A stretch of DNA of 64,000 bases from Ligustrum vulgare (Eukaryota; Streptophyta; Magnoliopsida; Lamiales; Oleaceae), in contig OY743187.1 of NCBI GenBank assembly GCA_963555705.1, positions 9,066,133-9,130,132 of the forward strand. Direction: 5' to 3'. Both the position numbers and the translations under genes were made by a program. The notes under the pieces were generated by a model. It did no database searches and was not told where the DNA came from. It worked only from the letters and a program-made list of their open reading frames with translations. Of the stretch, positions 45,298-57,337 are shown piece after piece (positions within the stretch are counted from its first letter, which is position 1; each line of letters begins with the position of its first letter).

Positions 45298-48200
45298 AAC
45301 TCTTTCTTTTATTTTTTATCCATCGGCTAAATGAGTTTATAAACAATGAAAAATGCTATTTTCGTCATCCTACATTACCACTTTAGATGATTGAAATTTT
45401 GTGGATTGTTAATTTTGGAGTTGATATGATGAGTAAAATAATAAATTGCTGTCATGTGTTCAGGTGTAAAACTTTATGTCAAAAATTATGATCCTATAAC
45501 ATGACTGTATAAACAATACAATTTTGATCTCAGCTTAAAATTAACAAAGATTTTAACTAAAAATCTATTAACTAATATTAATTTATTTTATTTGATTTCT
45601 TTATTGATTGGAAAATTATATTAATTAGCATTTAATATATAGGAATTTATATCTCGCTATATAACTTTGAAAGAGTTAAATGATTTTTTTTTTCTATATT
45701 TTCTAATGCATTCTTAACTTATTAAATTAAAATGCATGTTGTAAGATTTTTAAAAAAATAACATAACATATTTTGTAAATCTCATACAAAAACGATTTAA
45801 AGAAAAATATTTAATAAGTGTGTGTGAATCTCAAAAAAGAGAAAGAAAAACATTCGGAAAAAAATTACGTGTACATTCTAGATAATTTTTTAAGTTATAA
45901 TTTTGATCACAACTTAAATTGTGACAAAACAATATTTCTTTGGTCTAATTTCTTGAAAAGTAAAAAAAAATGATAAAAATGAATATTTGATCAATCGAAA
46001 TTGTTGATATTTTAAAAAATTGTCCAATGATTATGAGATGCTTTGCACGTGATTGGCCAGTAATTTGTTTAATTTTTAATATCTTCAAAAATCGTGATTA
46101 TTTTGTTAACACAAATTAGAAATCGAGTGAAAATCAACAAAATAACCTGATAACAAAAAAATGAGCCCAGAGCTAAAAGGTAATAATGTTCAAAAGGAAA
46201 GTAAAAACTTAATTAAAGCACCGCATTTACCTAATGAAATAACAAAAAGATTATGAAAATCTTTAAATAGTGGCATCACATGAATACAGATCAAGTAACT
46301 TCAAGTGCAGGTCAATTTCAATACTGCGCTACAGAAAAGAAAGACCTTGAAATTTAGATGAACATAAATCATAGATTAGCTCAGCTTTATCAAACAATAA
46401 TGAAAAAATAAAAACACCAAAATTTTTGGAAATAGCCATGAAACACAAAGAATTACACCAAACAACATGCACACTCAATTAAAACAAATCAAAGCTATCT
46501 TGAACTCTTAGGCAGAAAACTCCACTTTAATGTTCAATAAAGGCCTAAACCCCTACAAACCAATACCCAAGCAAAATAAGTTGTAGCTTAAAAACATCCA
46601 ATTCAGATCTACAAAATCATGAAGTCCTATAATAAAAATTACTACATAGTAAATATTATACTAAATTTGGAAGAAAGTAGAGAGAAAGTACCTCAAGTTA
46701 GGAGCTTCATATCCTGCATAGATCAAGCCATATAAGAAAAAATAGAATGTATAAATAACAATAATTTTTTTATTTATATTTATGGGATGTATGCATATCC
46801 ACTTCCATGTCTGACAACAAGCCTAAAACCCCATTTAGTTTTTAAAAATTAGGAGAAATATGACAACTATGTTCTATTAAAAATAGCTTCACTTAAAGTG
46901 AAGAGATTAAGATCCAATACTAAGCTGATTTTAGCTAAACTAAACAGTGACTTAATTAACGTCTAGGCCCAAGGAAAACAGGATTTGAATAGATGTTAAA
47001 ATGCCTTAAAATTCATAAAGGTCAACCAATAGTGAACAATAAGATTCAAACTTTGCAACACTAAAATTCCATAAAGATGAAAAATAGACAAAACATTTCC
47101 TATTATGCAGTGAAATTTATAATTACCAGTGTATCATTTTTTTATTTAGCCTACAAACAAAAAAAACTTTATATTCAAATGTTGAATTTGAAATGAAAAT
47201 TAAAGAATCATAAAATAATAAAATATTCAAGCACATAAAAAGTAGAAATAGTTTTCACAAAATGATTTTCTGTATTCCAAATTGTAAGCTTTTCTCTCAC
47301 TCGATGTTTCTTCTTTTCAAGCTAACAAATTATATGGGTTCACATGTAGATTTTGGACAGAACCATAATTTTAAGCCTACATAGATTTTGAAACTCTTAA
47401 AATCATTAAGCTTATTGAAAATTCATTGATAACCATCCATATTATGGAAAATTCTGTAAGTAGAAATCAAATTCAATTTCTTCAGATTGAGATAATGTAA
47501 AGACAAACTTAAGGCAAGTTAATGATTTTTTTATGGAGAGTTTAGAGATTTGAAAGCCAATGGATCAATAGTTATGAACACAGATTCCACAGCTGTAATG
47601 CATGAGATTCTGTAGCTCAAAACTGAATTTATCAATCCAATCAATGAACATAAATAAACAGTGAATAATTAAAACATACAAGATGTAAGAAGATCTGAAC
47701 GAAGGAAGGAATGCACATAAAGTTCGTACAAATTGAGCTATGTGAATGAACAAAATCTTCACATTCACCCCTCAAACAACAACATATAGCATCCATGATC
47801 CGATGATAACCAACGTCAACCTACTTTAATCCCTCAAACTCCTTCCTGTTTTAAGTATCCTCAAATAATTGGGGATAGTGATTATAGAGAGGGTTAAAAA
47901 TAAAATTCTTCAGCAAATATAAGGGAGGACCCCAAGCTCGAAGATGTTATAGTAGCTTCCCGAACCAACATTCTCTCTCTCTCTCTCTCTCCAAGAGATG
48001 AAACAGAAATGCCCTTTCCAGTTCCAAAACAATTTGGGCGAAATAGAGTTCTACTCGAAAACAAGGCAGGCTTCACCTTATTTCATCATCAAAAGAAGAT
48101 TACTTACCTATCTGAGTGAAAAGGCTTTATCCCAACGTTTTCTTAGAAGGAACCACCGTAAGATACTTACACCTGTTGAAACATCAAGAAACAGTAACAA

Positions 48201-48859
48201 TTAGAACAAATTAAATCACATTCTTAAGTAAATAATTGAAATGGCCACCAATGAACAAAGTATAGTGAAAAACAATATCATCAAATTCTCAATAACAATT
48301 AAATAAAAAATATGGTTAACTGTTCACTCACCCTAAGACAAATAAAAAAAATTAATGTATCTTTTTTGGTAGGATGGAACTTTTCTGGAAGCTGTGATTC
48401 TAATTCATAAAATAAAACTATGCTAAAAATATATTATATATTAACAAAATTCAGAAAGAGCAGTCATTAAATCTCTAAATATTCTATTTTTGTTTGAAAT
48501 CAAGCAACTGATAATCATTTTAATTGTAAAAAAAAAAAAAAAATCCATTCATCAATCAAACAAATAAATTCATCATAGATTTTATGATTCTATTAATGAT
48601 TTTAAATTAAGTATTGGGGAAAAAATGGAGAACATAGAGAAATTGAGGAGCGGACAACGTATGATAGATAACAGAGGAAAATGGAGGGGCTGGACGAATA
48701 TCAAAGGACTATACTTATGAGATAATTAAGAACGGTGTTCTCAAAAGATAAAGAACAAAAAATATATAAAATATGACTAATTAAGGGACAAGTAGGGAAT
48801 TATGAAATATTGTAGAGGGTATTATGGTCTAGAAAAGTTTCTCCATTATAAGGCCTTTT
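45298..48859. other. AT-rich gap without a recognised gene
   Basis: 3.5 kb in which no domain, terminal repeat or convincing exon could be seen. A (TC)n run lies at 47971-47991. The stretch 47990-48200 is less AT-rich and may be transcribed, but its open frames are short and unrecognised on both strands. Confidence 0.4.
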
Positions 48860-49106
48860 ATAGATGGTATAGATAGATAATATTGACATCAAACATCATA
48901 TACCATTAAAAAAAACTATTGCTCAAAGAATTTTTTAATAATTTGGATTAATTATGTTATTTTTAAATTTTAATTAATAAATAAATATTGTAATAGAATA
49001 TTATTTTACATGTCATTTGTAATTGTGTTGATTATTTATAAGCATTAAGTTTACAAATACTTATTGTGGATAGCAATTTTTGTGCATTGCACGGGTAAAA
49101 TATTAG
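48860..49106 (+). mobile_element. Helitron 3' fragment (family N)
   Basis: Matches the 3' end of the copies at 28475-29550 and 10826-12000, and keeps the terminal hairpin (GTGCATTGCAC), GGGTAAAATA and TTAG (49103-49106) followed by T. Only about 250 bp remain. Confidence 0.7.
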
Positions 49107-49139
49107 TAAAATATAATTTTTATAAATACACCACAATAC

Positions 49140-49340
49140 ATATACAAATATACATAGTGTGTGTTTGGTATTGTTTAAAAATAATTTTTTTTGAAATGAT
49201 TAATGATTTTTAGGAGAATAAATGTTTGAAATTTGTAGAGTGTTCGGCGGCTACTTAATGAGGAGAGAGAAGATTTTTTGGTATTTTCGAGATAAAATAT
49301 GTGGTTAAAAATTGAAGAGAGAAAACGTGTATGATTAATA
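49140..49340. mobile_element. MITE-like relic (dispersed family)
   Basis: Starts GTGTGTTTGGTATTGTTTAA and holds GTGGTTAAAAATTGAAGAGA, the core shared with copies in and around the GT14 gene. The next 400 bp (49340-49734) show nothing clear. Confidence 0.45.
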
Positions 49341-50670
49341 GGTTCTCTTCCGATGTTGCATTGGCGAAGCTTTTGTGGCAGTTGGTCGATTTCAGTTAAG
49401 AATATCTATGGAAAATCTTTGTTCGGTAGTGATGGTGGATGCGGCGGAATCGGACGAAGGAGTTGCTGAATTAGAGAAGGAATTGTGGAGAAATTTTATG
49501 GCACCAATTTTTTTAAGAAATCCATATCAATCGAAAAGCAAAAATAAAAAATACTAACTAGAAAGAAGATGAATAATAAATATAGAGAATTGAGGGAGAT
49601 TGTTTTAGAGATTGTGGTGTACATAAAAATTGGTGAGAGAAAATTAAATGATTATTTATGTAATTCTATTTATGTCTATTTTGTAAAAATAAACAAAATC
49701 TAAAATTGTGGTGTAGAAAATAGCATATAATCACTGTAGCGCCCAGAGTTCTAAATACCCGGTTCACCACGTCATCTTCTAGTATAAATTTTAAAATAAC
49801 ATTTTAGCGGAAGAAATATCTGAAATTCATTTTTTGCAACATTAAATAAACTGTAATGGTCGATAAAATTGTAAATATTTATGAAACCATTCAAAATAAT
49901 AAATCGAGCCATTAATATTGTAAAGCAAATGACAATGTCATAATTTATCAAATAACTGAAATTCTCAAAATTATCCAATGTTTGGAAATACAGAAATCAT
50001 TAAAATAAGGTTTTCAACCATTTAACGTCTATTTCTACAATCATCCATCACTTGCCACCCTCTCCGAGATCTGCAAATGTTGTTAAAATAGACATGAACA
50101 TTTCATAGAAATACTCAGTAGACTCATCGCCAATTAATTAATCTACAATATAATTGAACACATAAATTCAGGCTCTTTAGAAACATAGGGTGTGGGTAGT
50201 CTCTTCTTGTGCATTTAAGCACGAGGTTTCTCTTTGAAAAATCATAGGCTCTTTAAAATCATAGGGTGTGGGTAGTCTCGTCTCGTGCACTTAAGGCACG
50301 TATGTTATGCATAACATCATCATTTATCTTGCAAGATATTCTCTTCTTTCTTTCTCATGCATTTAAGCAAGTAAATTATGACAAGCATAACAACATAATT
50401 ATTTTCGAAGAAATACATTCTCGTCTCTTTTCATAAAAATGACTTTCACATAAGTCACATAACATACACATTCACGTGCAATCATAATTTAAATCAATTA
50501 ATAGGGCGAGTCTACCTTAAACTTGACGAATGCAAAGTTGAGCTGGAAACGACTTCAATTCTTTAATTCTCCGTACGCTTCGTCTAGCCAATTATAAGAT
50601 TAAGTCGAATTAGTCATTTGAAATTTATAATTTTAAAAATGATAATTTACAATTTGGGGACTGAAAGTGA

Positions 50671-50876
50671 TGATTTGAAAGTTGAGGGACTAAAATGAAT
50701 AATTTGAAAGTTAAGGAACTAAAATGAATACTTTGAAAGTTCAGGGACTAAAATGAATAATTTGAAGTTGAGGGACTAAAATGAATAATTTGAAAGTTGA
50801 TGGACTAAAAGGAATAATTTGAAAGTTGAGGGACTAAAATGAATACTTTGAAAGTTTAGGGACTAAAATGTAATTT
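50671..50876. repeat. 30-31-bp minisatellite
   Basis: About seven copies of GGGACTAAAATGAATAATTT followed by GAAAGTTGA, with single-base changes. Confidence 0.9.
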
Positions 50877-51082
50877 TTCAAAAGTTGGGTTGAAGCTTAA
50901 AACGAATATTAAACTAGAGGGCTTGAAATAATTGATTTTAAAAATAAAGGGCTTATTAAAATCATTTAGGACTTAAGGGGACTGAAATAATAGGTTTTAA
51001 AACTATAGGGACCGATTTAAATCGTTTTAAAACTTTGGGACCTAAAAGTAATTTTTGAAAGCTTTTAAAAATATATATACAT

Positions 51083-51086
<4 letters not shown>

Positions 51087-51130
<44 letters not shown>
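51087..51130. repeat. (CT)n microsatellite
   Basis: About 22 CT units, followed shortly by an AGAGAGAG run. Confidence 0.95.
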
Positions 51131-51134
<4 letters not shown>

Positions 51135-51439
51135 ACACTAGAACCGGTATAGAGAGAGAGAGAGCAGAGGATAGAGAGTAGAGACGGGGAGGGGCTGCGA
51201 CGCTGCTGTCGCCACTGCAGGTCCGATCCCCGGCGGTTGTACTGCCGGTGCAAGGAAGGAGACAGGAAGTAGTGTGGGGTGTGAAAGAATAATGGGCTTG
51301 ATTATTTTTGTGTGAAAACCGAAGCTATTGTTCGGATCTATGAGCAATTCCGGCGAAAACCCGGCTCGACGGTAGAGGTAAATTTCTGGGCTCTATCTAT
51401 TCTTGGGTTTTGGGTTTGATTTTTGAGTTGGGCAGTGGC

Positions 51440-52355
51440 TGATGAGATCCCGGTCGGGGAATCTCGTCGAACACGCGGAATAACGACAATTAAAACCTAG
51501 GAAAGATCTAAATCAGAACTGACACAAGACAAACAACGAAAATAAGGATAGAACGACGGTAAAACCTTGACCCGACAATCACGACGCAATTTATGGCGAT
51601 GCGGATTGAAGAACCAAGATTGGTGAACGCCACAAGGACTTGTCAATTTCCTTGATAAGTTTCGAATTCGGAAACGCCACAAATATTCTTGCGAATATTT
51701 GATAAGTTTGCTGGAAGAACGCCACAAAGATCGGATCTTTGATAAGTTCAAGAAAAAGGGAATAAACTCAACCTCTCAATTTTGGAGAATCCTCTCACAA
51801 ATTTTATTAATCAACTCAAACTGTCTCCTTACAATGAATTGAAAAGGCGTATAAATAAGCAAAATAACCTAGCATCTAATTTACTTAAAATAGAATTCTA
51901 ACTAGACTAAAATTCTAAAATAGGAAAATAACCTAAAATAATAAAAGGAAACAAAATAATTGGCAAAATTCCAGAAAATCTGGCGTTGCTCATTTACGGC
52001 CGTGACGACTCCTTTTACGGCCGTAAAGGCCTTTCTGATCAAAACTGAGTTATTGGTTACGGCCGTGACACAATGATTACGGCCGTGAATTTCCTCCGGT
52101 TTGAATTTTACGGCCGTAAGACTGGACATTACGGCCGTGACACATTTTCTGCTGAAATTCTGCATTTTCCTTCGATAGTTGATTACGGCCGTAAGGCCCT
52201 TTCTGCATAAACAGTTTCGTGTACTCGGCTCGGCTTGATTCTTTCGTCTTCTCGGCTCGATTCCAACATGGAACTTGCTCCGTTTTCCATGCAGATCGCC
52301 GTCATACTGCCGATGTCTTGACTTCGCCCTTCGATGCCTGGTCCGGATCACATCA
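51440..52355 (-). mobile_element. Nested solo LTR with 5-bp target duplication
   Basis: A 916-bp unit, TGATGAGATCC to GGATCACATCA, flanked by GTGGC on both sides (51435-51439 and 52356-52360). On the minus strand it reads as a standard LTR: motif-rich U3, a TATA-like TTATTTATAC near 51855, then AATAAAATTTGTGAGAGGAT (polyadenylation region) near 51805. Three copies of a GCCACAA...TTTGATAAGTT block lie at 51625-51750. It sits inside the larger unit and is therefore younger. Confidence 0.85.
51994..52194. promoter_or_regulatory. Seven TTACGGCCGTRA palindromes in LTR U3
   Basis: Copies at 51994, 52015, 52057, 52077, 52108, 52129 and 52183. Three are the perfect 12-bp palindrome TTACGGCCGTAA and four end GTGA. 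Spacings are mostly 20-21 and 31-54 bp. On the minus strand they lie about 140-340 bp upstream of the TATA-like box, a typical place for factor-binding sites. Confidence 0.6.
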
Positions 52356-53669
52356 GTGGCAGTGGTTAGTGGTTCGGTGTGGGCTGGCCGTGTGGTGGTG
52401 TTGGTGGTGGGTTAAGTTGTTGCGTTTTGTGGTGACTGTGACTGACCACGGTGGTGGTGATTCTGACGATGGAAGAGCAGTGGTGTTGGTTCGACATTTT
52501 GGTGGCAGTAGCATTGGGTGTTGACTGGAACTTGGGCAGTGGTGTTTTGTTTGGTTTACGGTAATGGTGACTGCCGTGTAGCGTTGCAGATGGCAGCTTG
52601 GCAGTGGATTGGTGGTGTCCGGTGATGGAGGTGGGCTGTGGTGCTTGACTGGATTATGCAGTAGGCGGTGGTGGTGCGATCATGGTTCTGTGAGTAGCGT
52701 GATGGTTTGGGCTTGGCAGAATGGTGGTGCTTGGTGTTGGGCAGCTGCGGTTTGGTAGTAGGGAAAGTGAGTTGGGTTCGACTGAAATCGAGGTTCGTGT
52801 GTGGCTTGTGAAATTGGTCGTGGAGTTGATGGTGGCTCGACTGGTGGAGAGGCGGTGGGCAGTGTTGTGAGGAAACAGTTGGAAGGAGCTTACCAGGGAG
52901 GGGAAATTTTGATCTTGAAATGAGAATTGTTGGAAATGGAGTTGAAGCTGGTGATGGAGTGGGTTGTGTAGTGTGTAGGAGGGTTTGATAGGTATAGGAT
53001 TGATGTAGTTGGTGGAAGTATGGATTTATGTGATGGATGGGAGTTGGTGGTGTGAAGACCTAGACAAGTATTGCACGTAGATCGAGGAAAATTCGTACGC
53101 GAAATCAACTGGGTCGGAAGAATAAAGCTGATAAAATGAGATTGATGAAATTTGGAATTTAAAATGATTTTAAGAATAATAATTTAAATAAATAAATAAA
53201 GTAATAAATTTTGGAAATTCAGAATTTAATTTAAAATTTGAATTAACTCGATATTTCTTGATTTGGCTAGACGAACGCGTCGTGAAGTTAACTTAGAAAT
53301 GGGCGAGATCGCAGCGACACGATTTTCGAAGTTTTAAAATAATTATTTAATCGCGTGAAAAATTCTTGGTCGCTACAATCACCTTATCTATAATTGTGTA
53401 GGTAATAGTGTTACTACACATTAACAATTAAAAGTAACATTTTGTCAAATGAAAGTTGACTCATGAAAAAAAAAATGTTATTATTTTAAATGGCTAAAAA
53501 TTAAACAACATTTAACAATTTGTAATTCGAAAATAATATGGTAAATTACCATATGAGAAATACTTATTGCACATGAACAATCAAATGTAACAATTTGTCA
53601 TATTATGATTTCTCGACATAATCCCGAAGACTAATTTATAGATTTTGCGAACTCTCTGAGTAATATGTT

Positions 53670-53825
53670 GTACTTTGATCGGGATTAAAATCAGATTTTT
53701 ATTAGATTTCGATAGAGGTTGATAAAATTTGTGGTTGAAAATCTGTGAATCCAATGAAATATGTGATTAAAATTAATTGTTGATTTTGACTTGGATTAAA
53801 ATTTAGTTTTTAATCACTCCCAAAC
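53670..53825. mobile_element. Short MITE copy (GTTTGGTAGAGATTA family)
   Basis: Matches 37550-37735 (ATTAAAATCAGATTTTTATTAG, then GTGATTAAAATTAATTGTTG). Its removal makes the surrounding repeat unit continuous with its neighbour. Confidence 0.65.
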
Positions 53826-54424
53826 ATGTTTAAAAATCAATTTTGCCTAAAATATGCATAATTTTGAAAATGAGACGAGATTTAATTCGTAAAAAGAAAA
53901 TAAAAAAATGATTTTTTAGAACTGGTAGCCACATTGATTTTTAAAAGTTGGTGGTCATTTTTAGATATGCGTTCACTTATTTTGAAATCATTACGTGATT
54001 TTGAAAAGGGAAGATTGTAGTTTTTATGAGCTTTCCGAAATGATATATTATAATTTTAGTTTTGTCTAAGTGCATATGTTGAAAATGAGACGAAAGTTGA
54101 CTATGAAAAAAATGAAAAATATATTGTTAAGAGATCATTCTAAATGACTATAATTTTCGCTACGGTTGACGGTTTTCTAATTGAAAAATAAATCGGCAAT
54201 ACTGTGTGAAAACTTTATATTGATATCAAGATCTTACTATTACAACTTTATTTAAGCCCACAAAGTCGACCAAATAAAGAGAATAAAAAATACCAACAAA
54301 CGAAATATGGGGCGACCACAAATGAACAGTGGTTTCGCCACTCACCCTTACTATCTTATAAGAAAAATATTGTAGTAAAGTACTGTGTGAAATCGTCACA
54401 TTGCACATGAGCAATTAAAATTAA

Positions 54425-55085
54425 TGTTGACCACAAAATTCGGCTGGACCTTGGACCAACACGTCTCAGCTCCTCCCTCTTGAACACGTGGATCTCCTGA
54501 GCACTGTGACAAACAATCAGTTTGCAAAGGGGGCCAAGGTGGCTCTCGTTTGCACTCCGATGCTAAAATCAGTACTCATTTTAGGTGAATATATATTGGG
54601 TGCGGGAGATATAAATGTGTAAAAGAGAGAAAAGGGAGTGAGAGAAATATATCTTTTCCTAAGAATATGAAATTGCTAACCCTTTTATCGGAGTCAAGTG
54701 TGCTCCATTTATAGAGGAACTTGTTGTCTCGGATCATGACACGTGACATACTTTACACTTGTCTTCACCCTAACTCTTGGTGGTAACAACCTTGCTTTTT
54801 GACCGTAATCATTGCTACATTTCGTAGGGGATGGGTGTCTGTCATATCTTGGTAAAGGCGGTGTCACATCTCTCTTCTAGTCACTGTCGTAAAGCGCCTC
54901 GGCTGAGTATAAAGTACATCGGCCAGGCGTAAATCAGTTCGGCTAAAAAGGTTCGCTTGACACACCACCTCGGAATCGGACCCAAGGTGATATTTCAGAC
55001 CTTAGCTATGGGTCAAGGTCTGTTGGGCCTTAGTTGGGCCCTTACTAGTGGATCATTGTACCTCTCTTTGGGCTTGAATTCAACA
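54425..55085 (-). mobile_element. Solo LTR with 5-bp target duplication
   Basis: A 661-bp unit, TGTTGACC to TTCAACA (terminal TGTTGA/TCAACA), flanked by ATTAA on both sides (54420-54424 and 55086-55090). On the minus strand a TATA box (CTCTATAAATGGAGC) lies at 54703-54717, so it is probably a minus-oriented LTR. Richer in GC than its surroundings, with GGCCCAACTAAGGCCCAACA-like sequence near its minus-strand start. Confidence 0.85.
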
Positions 55086-55849
55086 ATTAACATTTTGTGA
55101 AATTATGATTCATCGACTGTTATATAATTTCGAAAACGAATTTGTAGAATTTTTGCGAACTCTATGAGTAGTATATTAAAAATTCAATTTTATCTAGAAC
55201 GTGCATGACTTTGAAAATGGGACGAAAGTTAACCGTAAAAGAAAACTCGAAAAATAGATTTTTAAGGATAGGTAACCATAAGGATGTAAAAGAAGTGAGT
55301 GGTAATTTTTTGATGTGCATTCACCTTATTTCGATAGTCGTTATATGATTTTGAAAATGTAAGTCTGTAGCTTTTTATAAGCGTTTTAAAGTGGTACATT
55401 AAAAAATTAGTTTTGTTTAGAGTGCATATATAAAAAACTGAGACGAAAGTTGACTTGTAAAAAAAAAATTGAAAAATACATTATTAAGAACTTTTTGACG
55501 ATTTTATAATTCGAAAAATAATGCGGTAAAGTATCATGTGAGAACTTTATATTATTATCAAAATTTTGCTATTACGACTTTATTTGAGCCATAAAGCTGA
55601 CCAAATGAAGAAAAGCAGAGCAAAAAAAGAACCACTAAAGGACAAAATATAATCTAACAAAAAATGAATAGTGATTTCAAAATATACACTCTTATAATAT
55701 AAGTTAGATTAGATTAGATTAGAAGAAACGTTTTTACAAAATCGAGGTTAATAAGAAAGTTTATTGCTTTTTTTTTTCAAATGTCACTATCAATTAAAGT
55801 TGCATCTTGCAGATTTCTCAAAGGAAAATGATACACACACATAACCTAA

Positions 55850-56152
55850 AGTACACATTAATATACCCACGACACTCGGTGTAATGACTATTTTGTTCCT
55901 ATTTCATGTATCGTCCGTCGTAATAGGAATTCTTTATAATAATAAAAAAAAATATATAAACTAAAGAGAAAAAGAAAAGAAAATATAAAAGTGAATAGAT
56001 TATATTTTATTAGGGACAAGAGCCTCAAATATATACGGGAAGAATTAAGGATACAAATGTAATAATAACTACGGCTTCATGGATATAAACGTCATTCACT
56101 AATACATATAAATGTCATTTACTAATACACACACACAACACTCCCCTTAAAT
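55850..56152 (-). repeat. Probable copia LTR (3')
   Basis: Lies just downstream (minus strand) of the RNase H relic and begins after a purine tract AAGGGGAG with TGTTGTGTGTGTGTATTAG. It contains TATATATTTGAGGCTCTTGT and AATAAAATATAATC, a TATA-to-polyadenylation layout. The far end is uncertain. A (CG)n/(TG)n run at 56195-56215 lies between it and the coding relic. Confidence 0.5.
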
Positions 56153-56389
56153 GTAGTGATACAACGGTTCGATTCGAGGTCGGTTCGTTCAATATGTGTG
56201 TGCGCGCGCGCGCGCCCCCTTAAAGTTAAATGACACATTACAAAATATCTGTCATGTTAAAATCTTATTTGATAAAAACTCAATAAAACAAAATATCAAG
56301 TGAAAGAAAAAAAGTACACTTATTTTAGAGTATTAAAATAAATACAGTTTCATTAAAACCTTGTTAGGAATACTTAATGGAACAAATCT

Positions 56390-56790
56390 AGATTAAGGAA
56401 AAAAATACAATTACTTCCCTTGATGTTAATAACTGTAAATCATTGAGTCGACGCATCCCAATCTTGTGAACAAGTTTCTTGAATGTAGATGTGGAGGTGC
56501 TTTTGTGAATAAAGCAGCTACATTGTCACTTGAGCGAATTTGTTGAACATCAATATCATCAGTCTTCTGAAGCTCATGCGTGTAGGAGAATTTTGGAGAA
56601 ATATACTTTTCTCCTTTAATGAAACATCATTTGAGTTGTGCAAATACAAACACTATTATCTTCATATAATATTGTTGAATCATCTCTTGTTGAAATTAAT
56701 CCGCATTGTGCTTGAATATGATGTGTCATCATGTTCCTCAACCATATACATTCTTGCTTGGAACATTATAAATATGAAATGATATGATAA
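56390..56790 (-). pseudogene. Ty1/copia RNase H C-terminal relic
   Basis: Across several frames on the minus strand: STILYEDNSVCI, a worn copy of the HELQK-type region, and near the end TSTFKKLVHKIGMRRLNDLQ, the typical close of copia RNase H. Stops and frameshifts are present. Only the tail of pol remains. Confidence 0.75.
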
Positions 56791-57337
56791 ATTAAACACA
56801 TCAAAGACATATTATACCATTTGTGATCCAAATTTACAGAGATCAAATTTAAATATTCAAACCGTTCTCGAGTTCTTGCTTTGCTTAGTACTGAACTTTG
56901 GTTGAGGCTTATTTAAATTTTACAAACCTATTTGTTAACATCCTTCAAGCCATTTCAATCTTAGTAAAAGCAAATATAGTTTAAACACAATATTCTTTAC
57001 GTTTGAGTCTTCTTATTTCTTGTTCAAAGTTGCGTTCATCTTCATTTCCTAAACTCAATTTTAATAGTTACCGTAGGGCTGTGCTGTTATTGTGATAATT
57101 CTGAGTTGAACAGTGGCTTCAGAATTCAACCAAAAAAAAAAAAATGAACTTTTTTTGCTCCGAAGCTGCTTTCTATTGGTAAAATAATTTACAGTTGACC
57201 TATCCAAACTTCACCCTGTGAGAGAACACTACTTGCTGAAAAATATTGCAAACAGATTCTCAAAAAGCCATTAATTTCAAGCCATGCTGAGCTGTAAGTT
57301 TAATCATATTGATGGTGAGGTTCAATTTTTTTTATCC
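56791..57337. other. 3' flank of the GT14 gene
   Basis: Downstream of the glycosyltransferase stop on the minus strand. Expected to hold its 3' UTR; no clear poly(A) signal was assigned. Nothing else recognised. Confidence 0.4.

Larger units (their letters stand above)
49735..53377. mobile_element. Long LTR-like unit with 5-bp target duplication
   Basis: Begins TGTAGCGCCC and ends GGTCGCTACA, giving the terminal inverted repeat TGTAGCG/CGCTACA, and is flanked by ATCAC on both sides (49730-49734 and 53378-53382). No internal direct repeat of its ends was found, so it reads as one very long solo LTR of a gypsy-type element, about 2.7 kb after subtracting a nested solo LTR. It contains a 30-31-bp minisatellite, a (CT)n run and a G-rich, TGGTGG-rich stretch at 52360-52870. 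No gene is evident, though a non-autonomous element with short divergent ends is possible. Confidence 0.65.
53400..55715. repeat. Degenerate tandem repeat of about 0.65-0.7-kb units with nested insertions
   Basis: Units start at CACATGAACAATCAAATGTA (53567) and CACATGAGCAATTAAAATTA (54401), after a shortened unit from about 53416. Shared landmarks include TGCGAACTCT, GACGAAAGTTGACT, AACTTTATATTGATATCAAG and a GACCAAATRAAGARAA block. One unit is split by a MITE (53670-53825), the other by a solo LTR (54425-55085). A (TTAGA)n run closes it at 55700-55720. No coding capacity seen. Confidence 0.7.

Noticed and set aside
47894..48204. Possible exon with overlapping frames on both strands
   Set aside because: Less AT-rich than its surroundings, but no splice-consistent gene model or known domain could be built.
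50671..50876. CRISPR-like array
   Set aside because: The 30-31-bp units are contiguous with no unique spacers, and the genome is a plant. It is a minisatellite.
52219..52524. 101-codon Trp/Val-rich open frame
   Set aside because: It crosses the boundary of the nested solo LTR (52355), so it is a chance frame created by the insertion.
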